From Thiobacillus sp. UBA2487 (GTDB lineage Bacteria > Pseudomonadota > Gammaproteobacteria > Burkholderiales > Sulfuriferulaceae): a DNA stretch of 9,494 nucleotides. The DNA lies in NCBI GenBank assembly GCA_002341815.1, contig DDOT01000010.1, positions 8,751-18,244 on the forward strand, in the 5' to 3' direction. The notes under the pieces were generated by a model that ran no database searches, was not told where the DNA came from, and worked only from the letters and a program-made list of their open reading frames with translations. Positions 1-7,801 of the stretch are shown here, one piece after another. The position numbers and the translations under genes were made by a program. Position 1 is the first letter of the stretch. The number at the start of each line of letters is the position of its first letter.

Positions 1-1665
1 CAGCGGCGCGCCGGCTGGAAAGTTCAACAGCAGGGACGCAGCGCCGAACGCAAACGTGAAAAAGTCGTGCATGAACAAAAACAACGATTTGCTGCACAAG
101 AACCCGTGATTATCGAGCCGCCGGCCCCCGTCATCGAACAGTCCGAGCGCGTGGCGCAAGAAAAACAGGCACCACTGTTTGCCGATCTGCCAGATTCACC
201 TTTACCACCGCTACATTTGCTTGACCCTGCCAACCAAACGTGGGAAGGCGTCGCCAACGATGCTCTGGAAGCCACTTCTCGACTCATCGAACGCAAACTG
301 GCGGAATTTGGCGTAGAGGCTCACGTGGTTGCTGCCTTACCCGGACCGGTGATTACCCGCTACGAAATTGAGCCGGCGTCTGGGGTTAAAGGCTCGCAAA
401 TCATGAACTTGTCGAAAGACTTGGCCCGCGCCCTGTCCGTTGTCAGCATACGCGTGGTTGAAACCATCCCCGGCAAATCATTGATGGCGCTTGAGTTACC
501 CAATCCGCGTCGTGAAATTGTGCGTTTGTCCGAAATTTTGAGCGCCAAGATTTATAATGACAATCCCAGCCCGCTTACCTTGGTAATGGGCAAAGACATC
601 GCCGGCCACCCTGTGGTGGCTGATTTGGCAAAAATGCCGCACGTTCTGGTCGCAGGTACCACCGGTTCTGGCAAATCGGTGGCCATCAATGCCATGATTC
701 TCAGTCTGCTCTACAAAGCCGATGCCAAGCAGGTGCGCATGATTTTGGTCGATCCGAAGATGCTGGAACTGTCCGTTTATAACGACATTCCTCACCTGCT
801 CACCCCGGTGGTCACCGATATGAAACAAGCTGCATCCGCGCTCAATTGGTGCGTCGGTGACATGGAAAAACGCTACAAACTCATGTCAGCCTTGGGCGTA
901 CGGAATCTGTCCGGTTATAACCAGAAGATTCGCGAAGCCCGTAAAGCAGGCCAACCGATCAAAAACCCGTTCCCCATCAACCCGGCCGAACCGGATTTAC
1001 TGGAAGAACTCCCCCTGATCGTGGTCATTATCGACGAACTGGCTGATCTGATGATGGTGGTCGGCAAGCAGGTCGAACAATTGATTGCCCGCTTGGCGCA
1101 AAAAGCGCGCGCCTCCGGTATCCATCTGATTCTGGCCACGCAGCGCCCTTCCGTGGATGTCATTACCGGCCTGATCAAGGCCAACGTGCCAACCCGCGTG
1201 GCCTTTCAGGTCTCCAGCAAAATCGATTCGCGCACCATTCTTGACCAAATGGGGGCTGAAACCCTGTTGGGACAAGGTGACATGCTGTATCTGCCACCCG
1301 GTACCGGTTATCCGCAACGGGTGCATGGTGCGTTTGTTGCAGACCATGAGGTCCACAAAGTGGTCGACTACTTGAAGCAACTCGGCGCACCCAATTACAT
1401 TGCCGGCATTTTAAATGAAGGCGGCAATGACGACGAAGATGGCGAACCCGGCAATAACGATGCGGAAAACGATCCCCTGTATGACGAAGCGGTAAGTCAT
1501 GTGCTGCGTACGCGCCGCGCGTCGATTTCAGCCGTGCAGCGCCAATTGCGGATCGGCTATAACCGGGCCGCCCGCTTGGTCGAAGCCATGGAAAAGGCCG
1601 GCATTGTCAGCGCCCAACAGTCCAATGGCAACCGTGAAGTGATATTACCCGCCCAAGAATCATGA
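1..1665 (+). CDS. ftsK: DNA translocase FtsK, C-terminal part (5' end outside window)
   Basis: FtsK is a septum-anchored, ATP-driven DNA pump that clears and aligns chromosome termini during division and activates XerCD recombination at dif. The frame is open from base 1, so the N-terminal membrane domain lies outside; 554 residues are visible. In order: a basic then proline-rich linker (about residues 1-75), the alpha domain, then the RecA-like beta motor with Walker A GTTGSGKS (residues 219-226, bases 655-678) and Walker B ending in IIDE (D345-E346, near base 1033). An acidic spacer rich in N, D, E and G follows near bases 1410-1480, then the winged-helix gamma domain ([20 protein letters not shown]) that reads KOPS and contacts XerD. 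The linker is far shorter than that of E. coli FtsK. A GTG at 67 is in frame but internal, since FtsK-like sequence continues upstream. The stop overlaps lolA by 4 bases (ATGA). Confidence 0.97.
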   Translation, partial: QRRAGWKVQQQGRSAERKREKVVHEQKQRFAAQEPVIIEPPAPVIEQSERVAQEKQAPLFADLPDSPLPPLHLLDPANQTWEGVANDALEATSRLIERKLAEFGVEAHVVAALPGPVITRYEIEPASGVKGSQIMNLSKDLARALSVVSIRVVETIPGKSLMALELPNPRREIVRLSEILSAKIYNDNPSPLTLVMGKDIAGHPVVADLAKMPHVLVAGTTGSGKSVAINAMILSLLYKADAKQVRMILVDPKMLELSVYNDIPHLLTPVVTDMKQAASALNWCVGDMEKRYKLMSALGVRNLSGYNQKIREARKAGQPIKNPFPINPAEPDLLEELPLIVVIIDELADLMMVVGKQVEQLIARLAQKARASGIHLILATQRPSVDVITGLIKANVPTRVAFQVSSKIDSRTILDQMGAETLLGQGDMLYLPPGTGYPQRVHGAFVADHEVHKVVDYLKQLGAPNYIAGILNEGGNDDEDGEPGNNDAENDPLYDEAVSHVLRTRRASISAVQRQLRIGYNRAARLVEAMEKAGIVSAQQSNGNREVILPAQES

Positions 1666-2339
1666 ATTGGATCCCAACTGTGAACAAAAGCTTACGCCCA
1701 TCGCGCCACACCAGCTTGGCATGCCTCCGCCTGCTACTAACTGGCGCCAGCCTGTTGATCAACACCAGCGTCATGGCGGACGGCATTGATGCCTTACATA
1801 CGTTTGTCCGATCCACCCACGCTGCCACCGCCAATTTTACGCAAGATGTCTATGACCGACATCACAAATTGCGCCAACACGCCACCGGCACACTGGCCTT
1901 TGCCCGGCCCGGCCACTTTCGTTGGGTATACGGGCCACCCGTCGACCAAACCATCGTCGGTGATGGCAAAGAACTATGGTTATACGAGAGCGGGCTGAAT
2001 CAGGTCACCGAACGCAAACTCGACCACGCGCTGGGTAGCAGTCCAGCCGCTTTATTGGCCGGTGACAACAACATCGATCGCTACTTCAAGCTGCAAAATA
2101 ATGGCACACACGACGGACTGGACTGGCTGATCGCGATCCCGCAAGACAGTGACAGCACCTTTCACAGCGTACAAATGGGGTTTCAAAACGGCATGCTGAT
2201 GCGCATGATTATTGAGGATAACTTTGGCAGCACCACCGATCTTACGCTCAGCCATCTGCAGCGCAACCCTGCATTACCAAACAGTACGTTTGTATTTACC
2301 CCGCCGGCTGATGCCGATGTAATCAGCGATCTGCAGTGA
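1662..2339 (+). CDS. lolA: Outer-membrane lipoprotein carrier protein LolA
   Basis: LolA is the periplasmic chaperone that takes lipoproteins released by LolCDE from the inner membrane and hands them to LolB at the outer membrane. The product has 225 residues. A basic N-region and a hydrophobic stretch (about residues 19-33) end in the signal peptidase I site SVMA, with cleavage predicted after A39. The mature protein would be about 186 residues, close to E. coli LolA. Family features include FTQ near the mature start, a GTLAFARP segment whose R82 is residue 43 of the mature form (matching the functionally important Arg43 of E. coli LolA), [10 protein letters not shown], and the C-terminal FVFTPP. 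The ATG overlaps the ftsK stop by 4 bases; an in-frame GTG at 1680 would give a more usual signal peptide length and has a weak GGA upstream, so the start is uncertain. Gene order ftsK-lolA-rarA supports the call. Confidence 0.95.
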   Translation: MNWIPTVNKSLRPSRHTSLACLRLLLTGASLLINTSVMADGIDALHTFVRSTHAATANFTQDVYDRHHKLRQHATGTLAFARPGHFRWVYGPPVDQTIVGDGKELWLYESGLNQVTERKLDHALGSSPAALLAGDNNIDRYFKLQNNGTHDGLDWLIAIPQDSDSTFHSVQMGFQNGMLMRMIIEDNFGSTTDLTLSHLQRNPALPNSTFVFTPPADADVISDLQ

Positions 2340-3679
2340 GCCACGACCTGTTTCCCCCTCAACCGGTTTATACGCCGCTGGCAGAATTGATGCGGCCACG
2401 CAACATCAACGACGTTGCCGGACAACAACATCTGCTCGGCGATGGCAAACCGCTCCGACTGGCGTTTGAGTCCGGCCAAGCCCATTCGATGATCTTCTGG
2501 GGGCCGCCGGGTGTCGGTAAAACCACCTTGGCCCGCCTGACCGCCCACGCATTCCACTGTGAGTTTATCGCCATGTCCGCCGTCATGGCCGGTGTCAAAG
2601 ACATTCGCCAGGCCATCGATGCTGCCGAACAACGCCGTGTGCAAACTGCGCGCCCCAGCCTGTTATTCATCGATGAAATTCACCGTTTCAACAAAGGCCA
2701 ACAAGATGCCTTGCTGCCGCACATCGAATCGGGTCTGATTGTTTTTGTGGGCGCTACTACCGAAAACCCGTCATTTGAAGTCAATGCCGCCCTGCTATCG
2801 CGCGCGCAGGTGTATGTTCTGCAACCGCTCTCCACCGACGAACTGCAACAACTGTTTCAGCGCGCCCGCACGGCACATTTTCCCCAATTAAGTTATGAAC
2901 AGGCTGCAATTGCCAGCCTTACCGAATTGGCCGATGGCGATGCCAGACGCCTGTTGACCTTGCTGGAACAAACCGCACACGCAGCCTTGCATGCCAACCT
3001 GACACACGTTGATAACGCATGGGTGTCGCAAAGCGTTGCCCGCAATCCGCAACGTTTTGACAAAGGTGGTGATCAATTCTATGACCAAATCTCCGCCTTG
3101 CACAAATCCGTGCGCGGTTCGCATCCTGACGCCGCACTTTACTGGTTGGCCCGTATGCTGACCAGCGGTGCCGACCCACTGTACCTTGCGCGGCGCATCA
3201 TACGCATGGCGTGGGAAGACATCGGTCTGGCCGATCCGCGCGCACTGCAAATCGCCAACGATGCAGCCCAGACCTACGAACGCTTGGGCAGTCCTGAAGG
3301 CGATCTGGCATTAGGGCAGGCCGTCATTTACCTGGCCTGCGCTGCCAAAAGCAATGCCGGTTACAACGCGTTTAACCGCGCCATGGAATTTGCGCGCAAT
3401 GACCATTCACGGTCGGTTCCCCTGCATTTACGCAACGCACCCACACGCCTCATGAAAGAACTGGGGTATGGTCAAACCTACCGGTATGCGCACAATGAAC
3501 CACATGCCTATGCAGCCGGGGCCTCATACATGCCGGATGGCATGCCGGAGCCGGAATGGTATCAACCGGTGCCACGCGGACTGGAAATTCAGCTTGCTGA
3601 AAAACTGGCTCGATTGAAACAATGGGATGAAGACGCAACGAACGGGCTTGGAAACCAACAGAACAGCCAACCAACTTAG
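2336..3679 (+). CDS. rarA: Replication-associated recombination protein RarA (MgsA), AAA+ ATPase
   Basis: RarA is a cytoplasmic AAA+ ATPase of the clamp-loader clade (RarA/Mgs1/WRNIP1) that acts at stalled replication forks and interacts with SSB. The product has 447 residues, the length I recall for E. coli RarA. Visible features are Walker A GPPGVGKTT (residues 56-64), Walker B LLFIDEIHRF (109-118, catalytic D113-E114), sensor 1 region GATTENPSFE (139-148) and an arginine-finger segment LLSRAQ (R156). Family-typical C-terminal blocks follow: FYDQISALHKSVRGS, DAALYWLARML, RRIIRMAWEDIGLADP and a terminal GYGQTYRYAHNEP. The start is a GTG overlapping the lolA stop by 4 bases (GTGA), with no clear Shine-Dalgarno, so translation is probably coupled to lolA. 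In many relatives serS follows; here the next gene is convergent tyrA, 5 bases beyond the stop. Confidence 0.96.
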   Translation: MSHDLFPPQPVYTPLAELMRPRNINDVAGQQHLLGDGKPLRLAFESGQAHSMIFWGPPGVGKTTLARLTAHAFHCEFIAMSAVMAGVKDIRQAIDAAEQRRVQTARPSLLFIDEIHRFNKGQQDALLPHIESGLIVFVGATTENPSFEVNAALLSRAQVYVLQPLSTDELQQLFQRARTAHFPQLSYEQAAIASLTELADGDARRLLTLLEQTAHAALHANLTHVDNAWVSQSVARNPQRFDKGGDQFYDQISALHKSVRGSHPDAALYWLARMLTSGADPLYLARRIIRMAWEDIGLADPRALQIANDAAQTYERLGSPEGDLALGQAVIYLACAAKSNAGYNAFNRAMEFARNDHSRSVPLHLRNAPTRLMKELGYGQTYRYAHNEPHAYAAGASYMPDGMPEPEWYQPVPRGLEIQLAEKLARLKQWDEDATNGLGNQQNSQPT

Positions 3680-3684
3680 TCCCG

Positions 3685-4557
3685 TCATCCGGGTTGCAGC
3701 CAAGCTTGCCGCGCAGCACGCGCAGCACTGAACACCGCCATCAAGTCTGCGCCATTTCCGGCATCGAGAGCGCTGCGTAACGCTGCCAGTTGCAGGGTAT
3801 ACGCGTCCAGCTCTGCCAGCAATGCCTGGCGATTCGCCAAAGCGATATCACGCCACATTTCCGGTGAGCTACCGGCAATGCGGGTAAAATCGCGAAATCC
3901 GCTGGCCGCATAACTGAACAATTCGTCACGGTTAGCACGCCGGGCGATCATATCGACCAATGCATACGCCAGCAAGTGGGGCAGATGACTGACGGCAGCG
4001 AAGGTAGCATCATGCTGTGCAGCATCCATAAAACGCACCACTGCGCCGCATTGTTGCCACATGGTTGAGACCCGTTGCATCGCTTGGGGCGAGGTTTCGG
4101 CTAATGGACACAACACCACATTGCGCCGGACATATAAATCGGCACGCGCTGCCAGCGGGCCACTCAACTCGGCACCGGCAATCGGATGGGCCGGTACACA
4201 ATTTGCCACATGTTCCGGCAAACAGGTTTGCATCAGCGATACCACATCTTGCTTGGTGCTGCCGGCATCGGTGACCAAGGTGTGCGTTGACAAATGCGGT
4301 GCCATGTCGAGCATAATGCGCGCCATTTGCCCGACCGGGGTTGCAAGCAACACCAGATCGCAACCATCCAGCGCTTCGGGAAGTGTGGCGGTCCGATCGA
4401 TCAGGCCATGTTCCACTGCCAGTTGCAAACTGGCCGGATCGCGCCCGACACCCACCACCTCGCCGACTGCACCAGCCGCTTTAAGCGCCAGCGCCAACGA
4501 ACCGCCAATCAGTCCAACGCCAACAATGGCGATGCGCTCAAATCTCGCTGTGCTCAT
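3685..4557 (-). CDS. tyrA: Prephenate dehydrogenase (TyrA, monofunctional)
   Basis: This enzyme oxidatively decarboxylates prephenate to 4-hydroxyphenylpyruvate (or arogenate to tyrosine in some members), the tyrosine-specific branch. The 290-residue product has an N-terminal Rossmann fold, IVGVGLIGGS (residues 11-20), then TDAGSTK (96-102). The substrate/catalytic blocks are HPIAGAELSG (124-133), DAAQHD (177-182), SHLPH (189-193) and SGFRDFTRIAGSSPEMWRDI (218-237). There is neither an N-terminal chorismate mutase domain (unlike E. coli TyrA) nor a C-terminal ACT domain. After the second beta strand the sequence reads GVGRDP: R39 sits where NAD-specific enzymes often have an acidic residue, which may mean NADP use (inference). 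Nine bases separate it from the aroF stop, and no purine-rich Shine-Dalgarno lies before the ATG, so it is probably translated by reinitiation. Prephenate versus arogenate preference cannot be read from the sequence. Confidence 0.95.
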   Translation of the reverse strand: MSTARFERIAIVGVGLIGGSLALALKAAGAVGEVVGVGRDPASLQLAVEHGLIDRTATLPEALDGCDLVLLATPVGQMARIMLDMAPHLSTHTLVTDAGSTKQDVVSLMQTCLPEHVANCVPAHPIAGAELSGPLAARADLYVRRNVVLCPLAETSPQAMQRVSTMWQQCGAVVRFMDAAQHDATFAAVSHLPHLLAYALVDMIARRANRDELFSYAASGFRDFTRIAGSSPEMWRDIALANRQALLAELDAYTLQLAALRSALDAGNGADLMAVFSAARAARQAWLQPG

Positions 4558-4566
4558 GCAGATCGA

Positions 4567-5583
4567 TCAGATATCGCGACCAATCACGCGCGCAATACCA
4601 CCCAACTCAGCCATCAGCGCTTTGAGCTCATCCGGCGACAAGGCTTGATCAGCATCACACCAGGCTTCGCAGGGCGTCGGGTGCATTTCAACCAACAGGC
4701 CATCTGCTCCAGCCGCGACCGCAGCGCGTGCTAACGCGGGCACCATCCATGCCTTGCCACCGGCATGCGACGGATCAATGATCACCGGCAAATGGGTTTC
4801 CTTTTTCAGCACCGGAATGGCAGTAACGTCCAGCACATTACGATAGGCTGTTTCAAAGGTACGGATACCCCGTTCGCAGAAAATGATGTTGTGATTACCG
4901 CCCGCCGCAATATATTCCGCCGCCATCAACCATTCGGAAATGGTAGCCGACATACCGCGCTTTAAAATCACCGGTTTATTGACTCGCCCCACTTCTTTCA
5001 GCAAATCAAAATTCTGCATGTTGCGCGTACCAATCTGGATCACATCCACATTCCATTCCAGAAAGGTATCCAGCATGCGGATATCCATCAATTCAGTGAC
5101 AATCGGTAAACCTTGGGCATCGGCGGCGCGACGGAAAATTTCCAACCCCTCCACCCCCTTGCCCTGAAATGAATACGGGCTGGTACGCGGTTTGAAGGCG
5201 CCGCCACGCATCAAGCGACAACCGGCTTCTTTAACAAATTTGGCCGCCGTGTCCATCTGTTCCTGGGTTTCCACCGAACAGGGACCAGCAATGATTTGCA
5301 CCGTGTTGCCACCGAGAGGAACCCCGCTGATATCGATCACGGTATTGTCTTTATGCCATTCACGCCCGACAATTTTATACGGTTTGACAATATGCATGGA
5401 CTGCTCGACACCCGACATGGCATCAACCAGTTCCTGATTGATAGCGCGTTCATCACCAATGGCACCAATAATGGTTCGTTCAACCCCGCGGGATATATTG
5501 GCCTCACAGCCATATTCTGCAATCTTGCGCACCACGGCTTCGATCTGTTGTTCGGTAGCCCCCGGGCTCATGACGATAATCAT
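4567..5583 (-). CDS. aroF: 3-deoxy-7-phosphoheptulonate (DAHP) synthase, type I-beta with N-terminal ferredoxin-like domain
   Basis: DAHP synthase condenses phosphoenolpyruvate with erythrose 4-phosphate, the first step of the shikimate pathway, in the cytoplasm. The 338-residue product resembles the Thermotoga maritima type I-beta enzyme, not the E. coli AroF/G/H (I-alpha) type. Residues 1 to about 70 (starting MIIVMSPGATEQQIEAV) form the ferredoxin/ACT-like regulatory domain that, in T. maritima, mediates feedback inhibition. The TIM barrel carries GPCSVE (100-105), RGGAFKPRTSPYSFQG (126-141), QIGTRNMQNF (183-192), LKRGMSATI (207-215) and DPSHAGG (270-276). Predicted metal ligands C102, H273, E299 and D310 all appear intact. 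KDO8P synthase shares the fold but lacks this N-terminal domain. The ATG overlaps the hisC stop by 4 bases and has the best Shine-Dalgarno in the window. The symbol follows usual annotation; aroG or aroA are also used for this type. Confidence 0.95.
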   Translation of the reverse strand: MIIVMSPGATEQQIEAVVRKIAEYGCEANISRGVERTIIGAIGDERAINQELVDAMSGVEQSMHIVKPYKIVGREWHKDNTVIDISGVPLGGNTVQIIAGPCSVETQEQMDTAAKFVKEAGCRLMRGGAFKPRTSPYSFQGKGVEGLEIFRRAADAQGLPIVTELMDIRMLDTFLEWNVDVIQIGTRNMQNFDLLKEVGRVNKPVILKRGMSATISEWLMAAEYIAAGGNHNIIFCERGIRTFETAYRNVLDVTAIPVLKKETHLPVIIDPSHAGGKAWMVPALARAAVAAGADGLLVEMHPTPCEAWCDADQALSPDELKALMAELGGIARVIGRDI

Positions 5584-6686
5584 TTCACTTCCTCCATGAC
5601 AGACTCCAAGGCCTGCAAAAATTGATGGTTTTCCGATGCCAGACCAATACTCACCCGCAAATGCTCCGGCAAACCGTAAGCGCCAATGGGCCTGACAATA
5701 ACACCTTTTTCAAGCAATCGTCGATACATGGCTGTGGCGTTTCCGATACGGAAAGTGACAAAATTTCCGTACGAGGGAATAAACGACAAGCCGAGCAACT
5801 GCAAGCCTTGGGTTATCTGTTGCATACCCAACCGATTCGCCGCATAGCTGCGCGCAATAAAATCATCGTCCTCCAGTGCGGCGGCCGCTGCAACCAGAGC
5901 CAGACTGTTGACATTAAACGGTTGCCGCACGCGATTCATCATGTCGGCCACGGCGGCTTGCGCCAAGGCATACCCCACCCGCAAACCGGCCAATCCAAAC
6001 GCCTTGGAGAAGGTTCGCGTTACCACCAGATTGGGAAAACGGGCCAACCAGTGCAGCGTGTCCGGCTGCAAATTTTCTGGCAGATATTCGCAATAGGCTT
6101 CGTCCAGCACCACAATCACCTGCTCGGGTACCTGCTGTAAAAACGTCTCCAGTTCGGCATTGGATAACAAGGTGCCGGTCGGGTTATTGGGATTGGCGAT
6201 AAACACCATGCGTGTGTCGGTTTGAATCGCCGCCAACATAGCCGGCAGATCATGTCCATACTCGATCGCCGGAACGCAAATACCCTGCGCACCTGTGGCT
6301 TGAATGGCCAGTGGGTACACCGCAAACGCATATTGTGAATACACCGCAGAGCAACCCGGTTGCAAAAAGGCCCGCGCAACCATTTCCAGCACATCGTTAG
6401 AGCCATTGCCCAACACAATGCGCGTTATGTCGACCTGCCAGTGTTTCATCAACGCCGATTTAAGCACATGACCATTGCCATCCGGATAAAGCGCCAAGCT
6501 GCCCAACGCCTCTTCCATGGCGAATTGCGCCTTCGGACTTACCCCCAACGGATTTTCATTCGAGGCCAGCTTAACAATACCGGACGGATCAAGGCCCAGT
6601 TCACGGGCCAGTTCGTCTATCGGTTTTCCGGGTTGATACGGCGCAATCGCACGAATGTGCGCAGGGGCAAGATCACATGCAATCAC
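5580..6686 (-). CDS. hisC: Histidinol-phosphate aminotransferase family (PLP-dependent, fold type I)
   Basis: HisC transfers an amino group between glutamate and imidazole acetol phosphate to give histidinol phosphate; some family members also or mainly transaminate phenylpyruvate and 4-hydroxyphenylpyruvate. The 368-residue product has SNENPLG (42-48), LYPDGN (66-71), NPNNPTG (165-171), DEAY (195-198) and TFSKAFGLAGLRVGY (225-239). K228 is the predicted Schiff-base lysine, D195 and Y198 contact PLP, and R236 helps hold the cofactor phosphate. The start is a GTG overlapping the pheA stop by 4 bases (GTGA), backed by an AGGA seven bases upstream. Its place between pheA and aroF-tyrA, with no his gene in view, hints at a role in phenylalanine and tyrosine transamination. 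That is inference from context; the sequence alone does not separate the two substrates. Confidence 0.93.
   Translation of the reverse strand: MIACDLAPAHIRAIAPYQPGKPIDELARELGLDPSGIVKLASNENPLGVSPKAQFAMEEALGSLALYPDGNGHVLKSALMKHWQVDITRIVLGNGSNDVLEMVARAFLQPGCSAVYSQYAFAVYPLAIQATGAQGICVPAIEYGHDLPAMLAAIQTDTRMVFIANPNNPTGTLLSNAELETFLQQVPEQVIVVLDEAYCEYLPENLQPDTLHWLARFPNLVVTRTFSKAFGLAGLRVGYALAQAAVADMMNRVRQPFNVNSLALVAAAAALEDDDFIARSYAANRLGMQQITQGLQLLGLSFIPSYGNFVTFRIGNATAMYRRLLEKGVIVRPIGAYGLPEHLRVSIGLASENHQFLQALESVMEEVK
5591..5595 (-). promoter_or_regulatory. Strong ribosome binding site for aroF
   Basis: On the message strand GGAGG stands seven bases before the aroF ATG (5583-5581), a near-ideal Shine-Dalgarno. 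It lies inside the last codons of hisC, whose stop overlaps the aroF start (ATGA). aroF can therefore recruit ribosomes on its own as well as by coupling, unlike its neighbour tyrA. Confidence 0.75.
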
Positions 6687-7801
6687 AGCAAATTCCTGGG
6701 GTAAGAACCAAGCATTTTAACCAAGGACGCCTCATCCTGCACCGCTTGCAAGGCACGTTGCACTACCGGTTCAGATCGATGCCCCTCGATATCCACAAAA
6801 AACACATATTCCCAAACCGTTTCATTGCGGCCCTGCTGACGCACCGCCAGCCGTGCCGGCCGAGATTCGAGTTTGGTCAACGATATGCCATGATCGCTAA
6901 ACGGCTTGAGCAGACGTACAATCGCGCCCGGCTCGTTCGGACGCGAAAGAATCAAAGATGTTTTGTCACGACCGCTTGGCTTATCGACATCTTGGGTGGC
7001 AATCACCACAAATCGGGTGGTGTTGTCAGCTTGATCCTCGATGCGATCATGCAAGTGTTGCAAACCATATTGCTCAGCAGCCAAATCACCGGCAACAGCC
7101 AACACCGACGCATCTTCTGCCGCCAACCGGGCGGCTTCGGCGTTGCTGGCCACCGCAATACGCGGTACATCAGGCACATGCTGATTGAGCCATTGATGGC
7201 ACTGCGCCAGTGATTGCCCATGCGAATACAGCACACGCACCCCGGCCAATCCGTTGACTTTGCGTAATAATGACTGATGAACCGGCAAATCGATCTCGCC
7301 CGACAAATGCAACGGCGTTTGTTGCAGCAAATCCAGCGTGCGGTTTACCGCACCCTCGGTCGAATTTTCGATGGGCACCACGCCATAATCGGTGACACCG
7401 GTTTCTACCGCACGAAACACATCATCAATCGACAAAAACGCCTGCAACTGCGCGGCATGACCAAACTGGCGCAATGCAGCCGCCTGACTGAATGTGCCCT
7501 CCGGCCCCAGATACGCCACGGACAACGGACGCTCCATCGCCAAACACGCCGACATGATTTCACGGTATAAATACATCACGGATTTATCATCCAGGGGACC
7601 CGGATTACTGTCGGCCATGCGCTGCATCACCTGCGCTTCGCGCTCGGCTCGATACACCGTTCCGTTTTTCAACGCCCCGATTTGATGGGCCAGACTGGCG
7701 CGCTGGTTGATCAACCCCAGCATTTGATCATCGATCTGATCGATTTCCTTGCGCAACGCCAACAACTGCGCCTGATCTTCCATGATTGTCATTTCCGCCA
7801 T
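6683..7801 (-). CDS. pheA: Bifunctional chorismate mutase / prephenate dehydratase (P-protein)
   Basis: PheA converts chorismate to prephenate and then to phenylpyruvate, the phenylalanine branch. The 372-residue product has three domains. An AroQ-type chorismate mutase spans about residues 8-90, with predicted active-site R17, R34, K45 and R54-E55. Prephenate dehydratase spans about 93-270, with YLGPEGTFS (97-105), PIENSTEGAVNRTL (143-156) and the catalytic TRF (262-264). A C-terminal ACT domain spans about 281-355, with RPNEPGAIVRLL and the phenylalanine-binding ESRP (312-315). The intact ACT domain predicts allosteric inhibition by phenylalanine. The ATG shares one base with the serC stop (TGATG). 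ATGs at codons 4 and 7 are alternatives: codon 7 gives MEDQAQLLALRKEID, a common kind of PheA start, and none of the three has a strong Shine-Dalgarno. I prefer the first because it makes the tightest junction with serC. Confidence 0.96.
   Translation of the reverse strand: MAEMTIMEDQAQLLALRKEIDQIDDQMLGLINQRASLAHQIGALKNGTVYRAEREAQVMQRMADSNPGPLDDKSVMYLYREIMSACLAMERPLSVAYLGPEGTFSQAAALRQFGHAAQLQAFLSIDDVFRAVETGVTDYGVVPIENSTEGAVNRTLDLLQQTPLHLSGEIDLPVHQSLLRKVNGLAGVRVLYSHGQSLAQCHQWLNQHVPDVPRIAVASNAEAARLAAEDASVLAVAGDLAAEQYGLQHLHDRIEDQADNTTRFVVIATQDVDKPSGRDKTSLILSRPNEPGAIVRLLKPFSDHGISLTKLESRPARLAVRQQGRNETVWEYVFFVDIEGHRSEPVVQRALQAVQDEASLVKMLGSYPRNLL
6694..6697 (-). promoter_or_regulatory. Ribosome binding site supporting the hisC GTG start
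   Basis: AGGA on the message strand stands seven bases before the GTG at 6686, inside the end of pheA. It supports the GTG, which overlaps the pheA stop by 4 bases, as the true start of hisC; no ATG occurs nearby in frame. Confidence 0.55.

Noticed and set aside
1664..1692. GGATCC and AAGCTT sites near the ftsK-lolA junction, resembling a cloning polylinker
   Set aside because: Both genes read through without disruption and the bases encode the lolA leader, so the sites are a coincidence.
3314..3321. Near match to the FtsK-orienting KOPS sequence GGGNAGGG (here GGGCAGGC)
   Set aside because: One mismatch at the last base, and a single imperfect octamer is expected by chance. I noticed no exact KOPS in a visual read.
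3681..3693. Short inverted repeat CCCG/CGGG between rarA and tyrA as a bidirectional terminator
   Set aside because: The stem is only four base pairs, is partly inside tyrA, and has no T-tract on either strand.
3711..3728. Perfect 9-bp tandem duplication (GCGCAGCAC twice) near the end of tyrA
   Set aside because: It merely encodes AAR-AAR in an alanine-rich C-terminal helix; two units in frame are not evidence of a functional repeat.
4061..4648. 195-codon open frame on the + strand opposite tyrA and the aroF 3' end
   Set aside because: It is antisense to a well-supported gene, has low-complexity Ser/Thr/Pro/Ala composition with no recognisable domain, and crosses a gene junction.
5622..6140. 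172-codon open frame on the + strand opposite hisC
   Set aside because: It is a shadow of the HisC frame with no motif of its own.
6677..7213. 178-codon open frame on the + strand opposite pheA
   Set aside because: Its Arg/His/Gln-rich translation is typical of the complement of a coding sequence, and the opposite frame is a complete PheA with all motifs.
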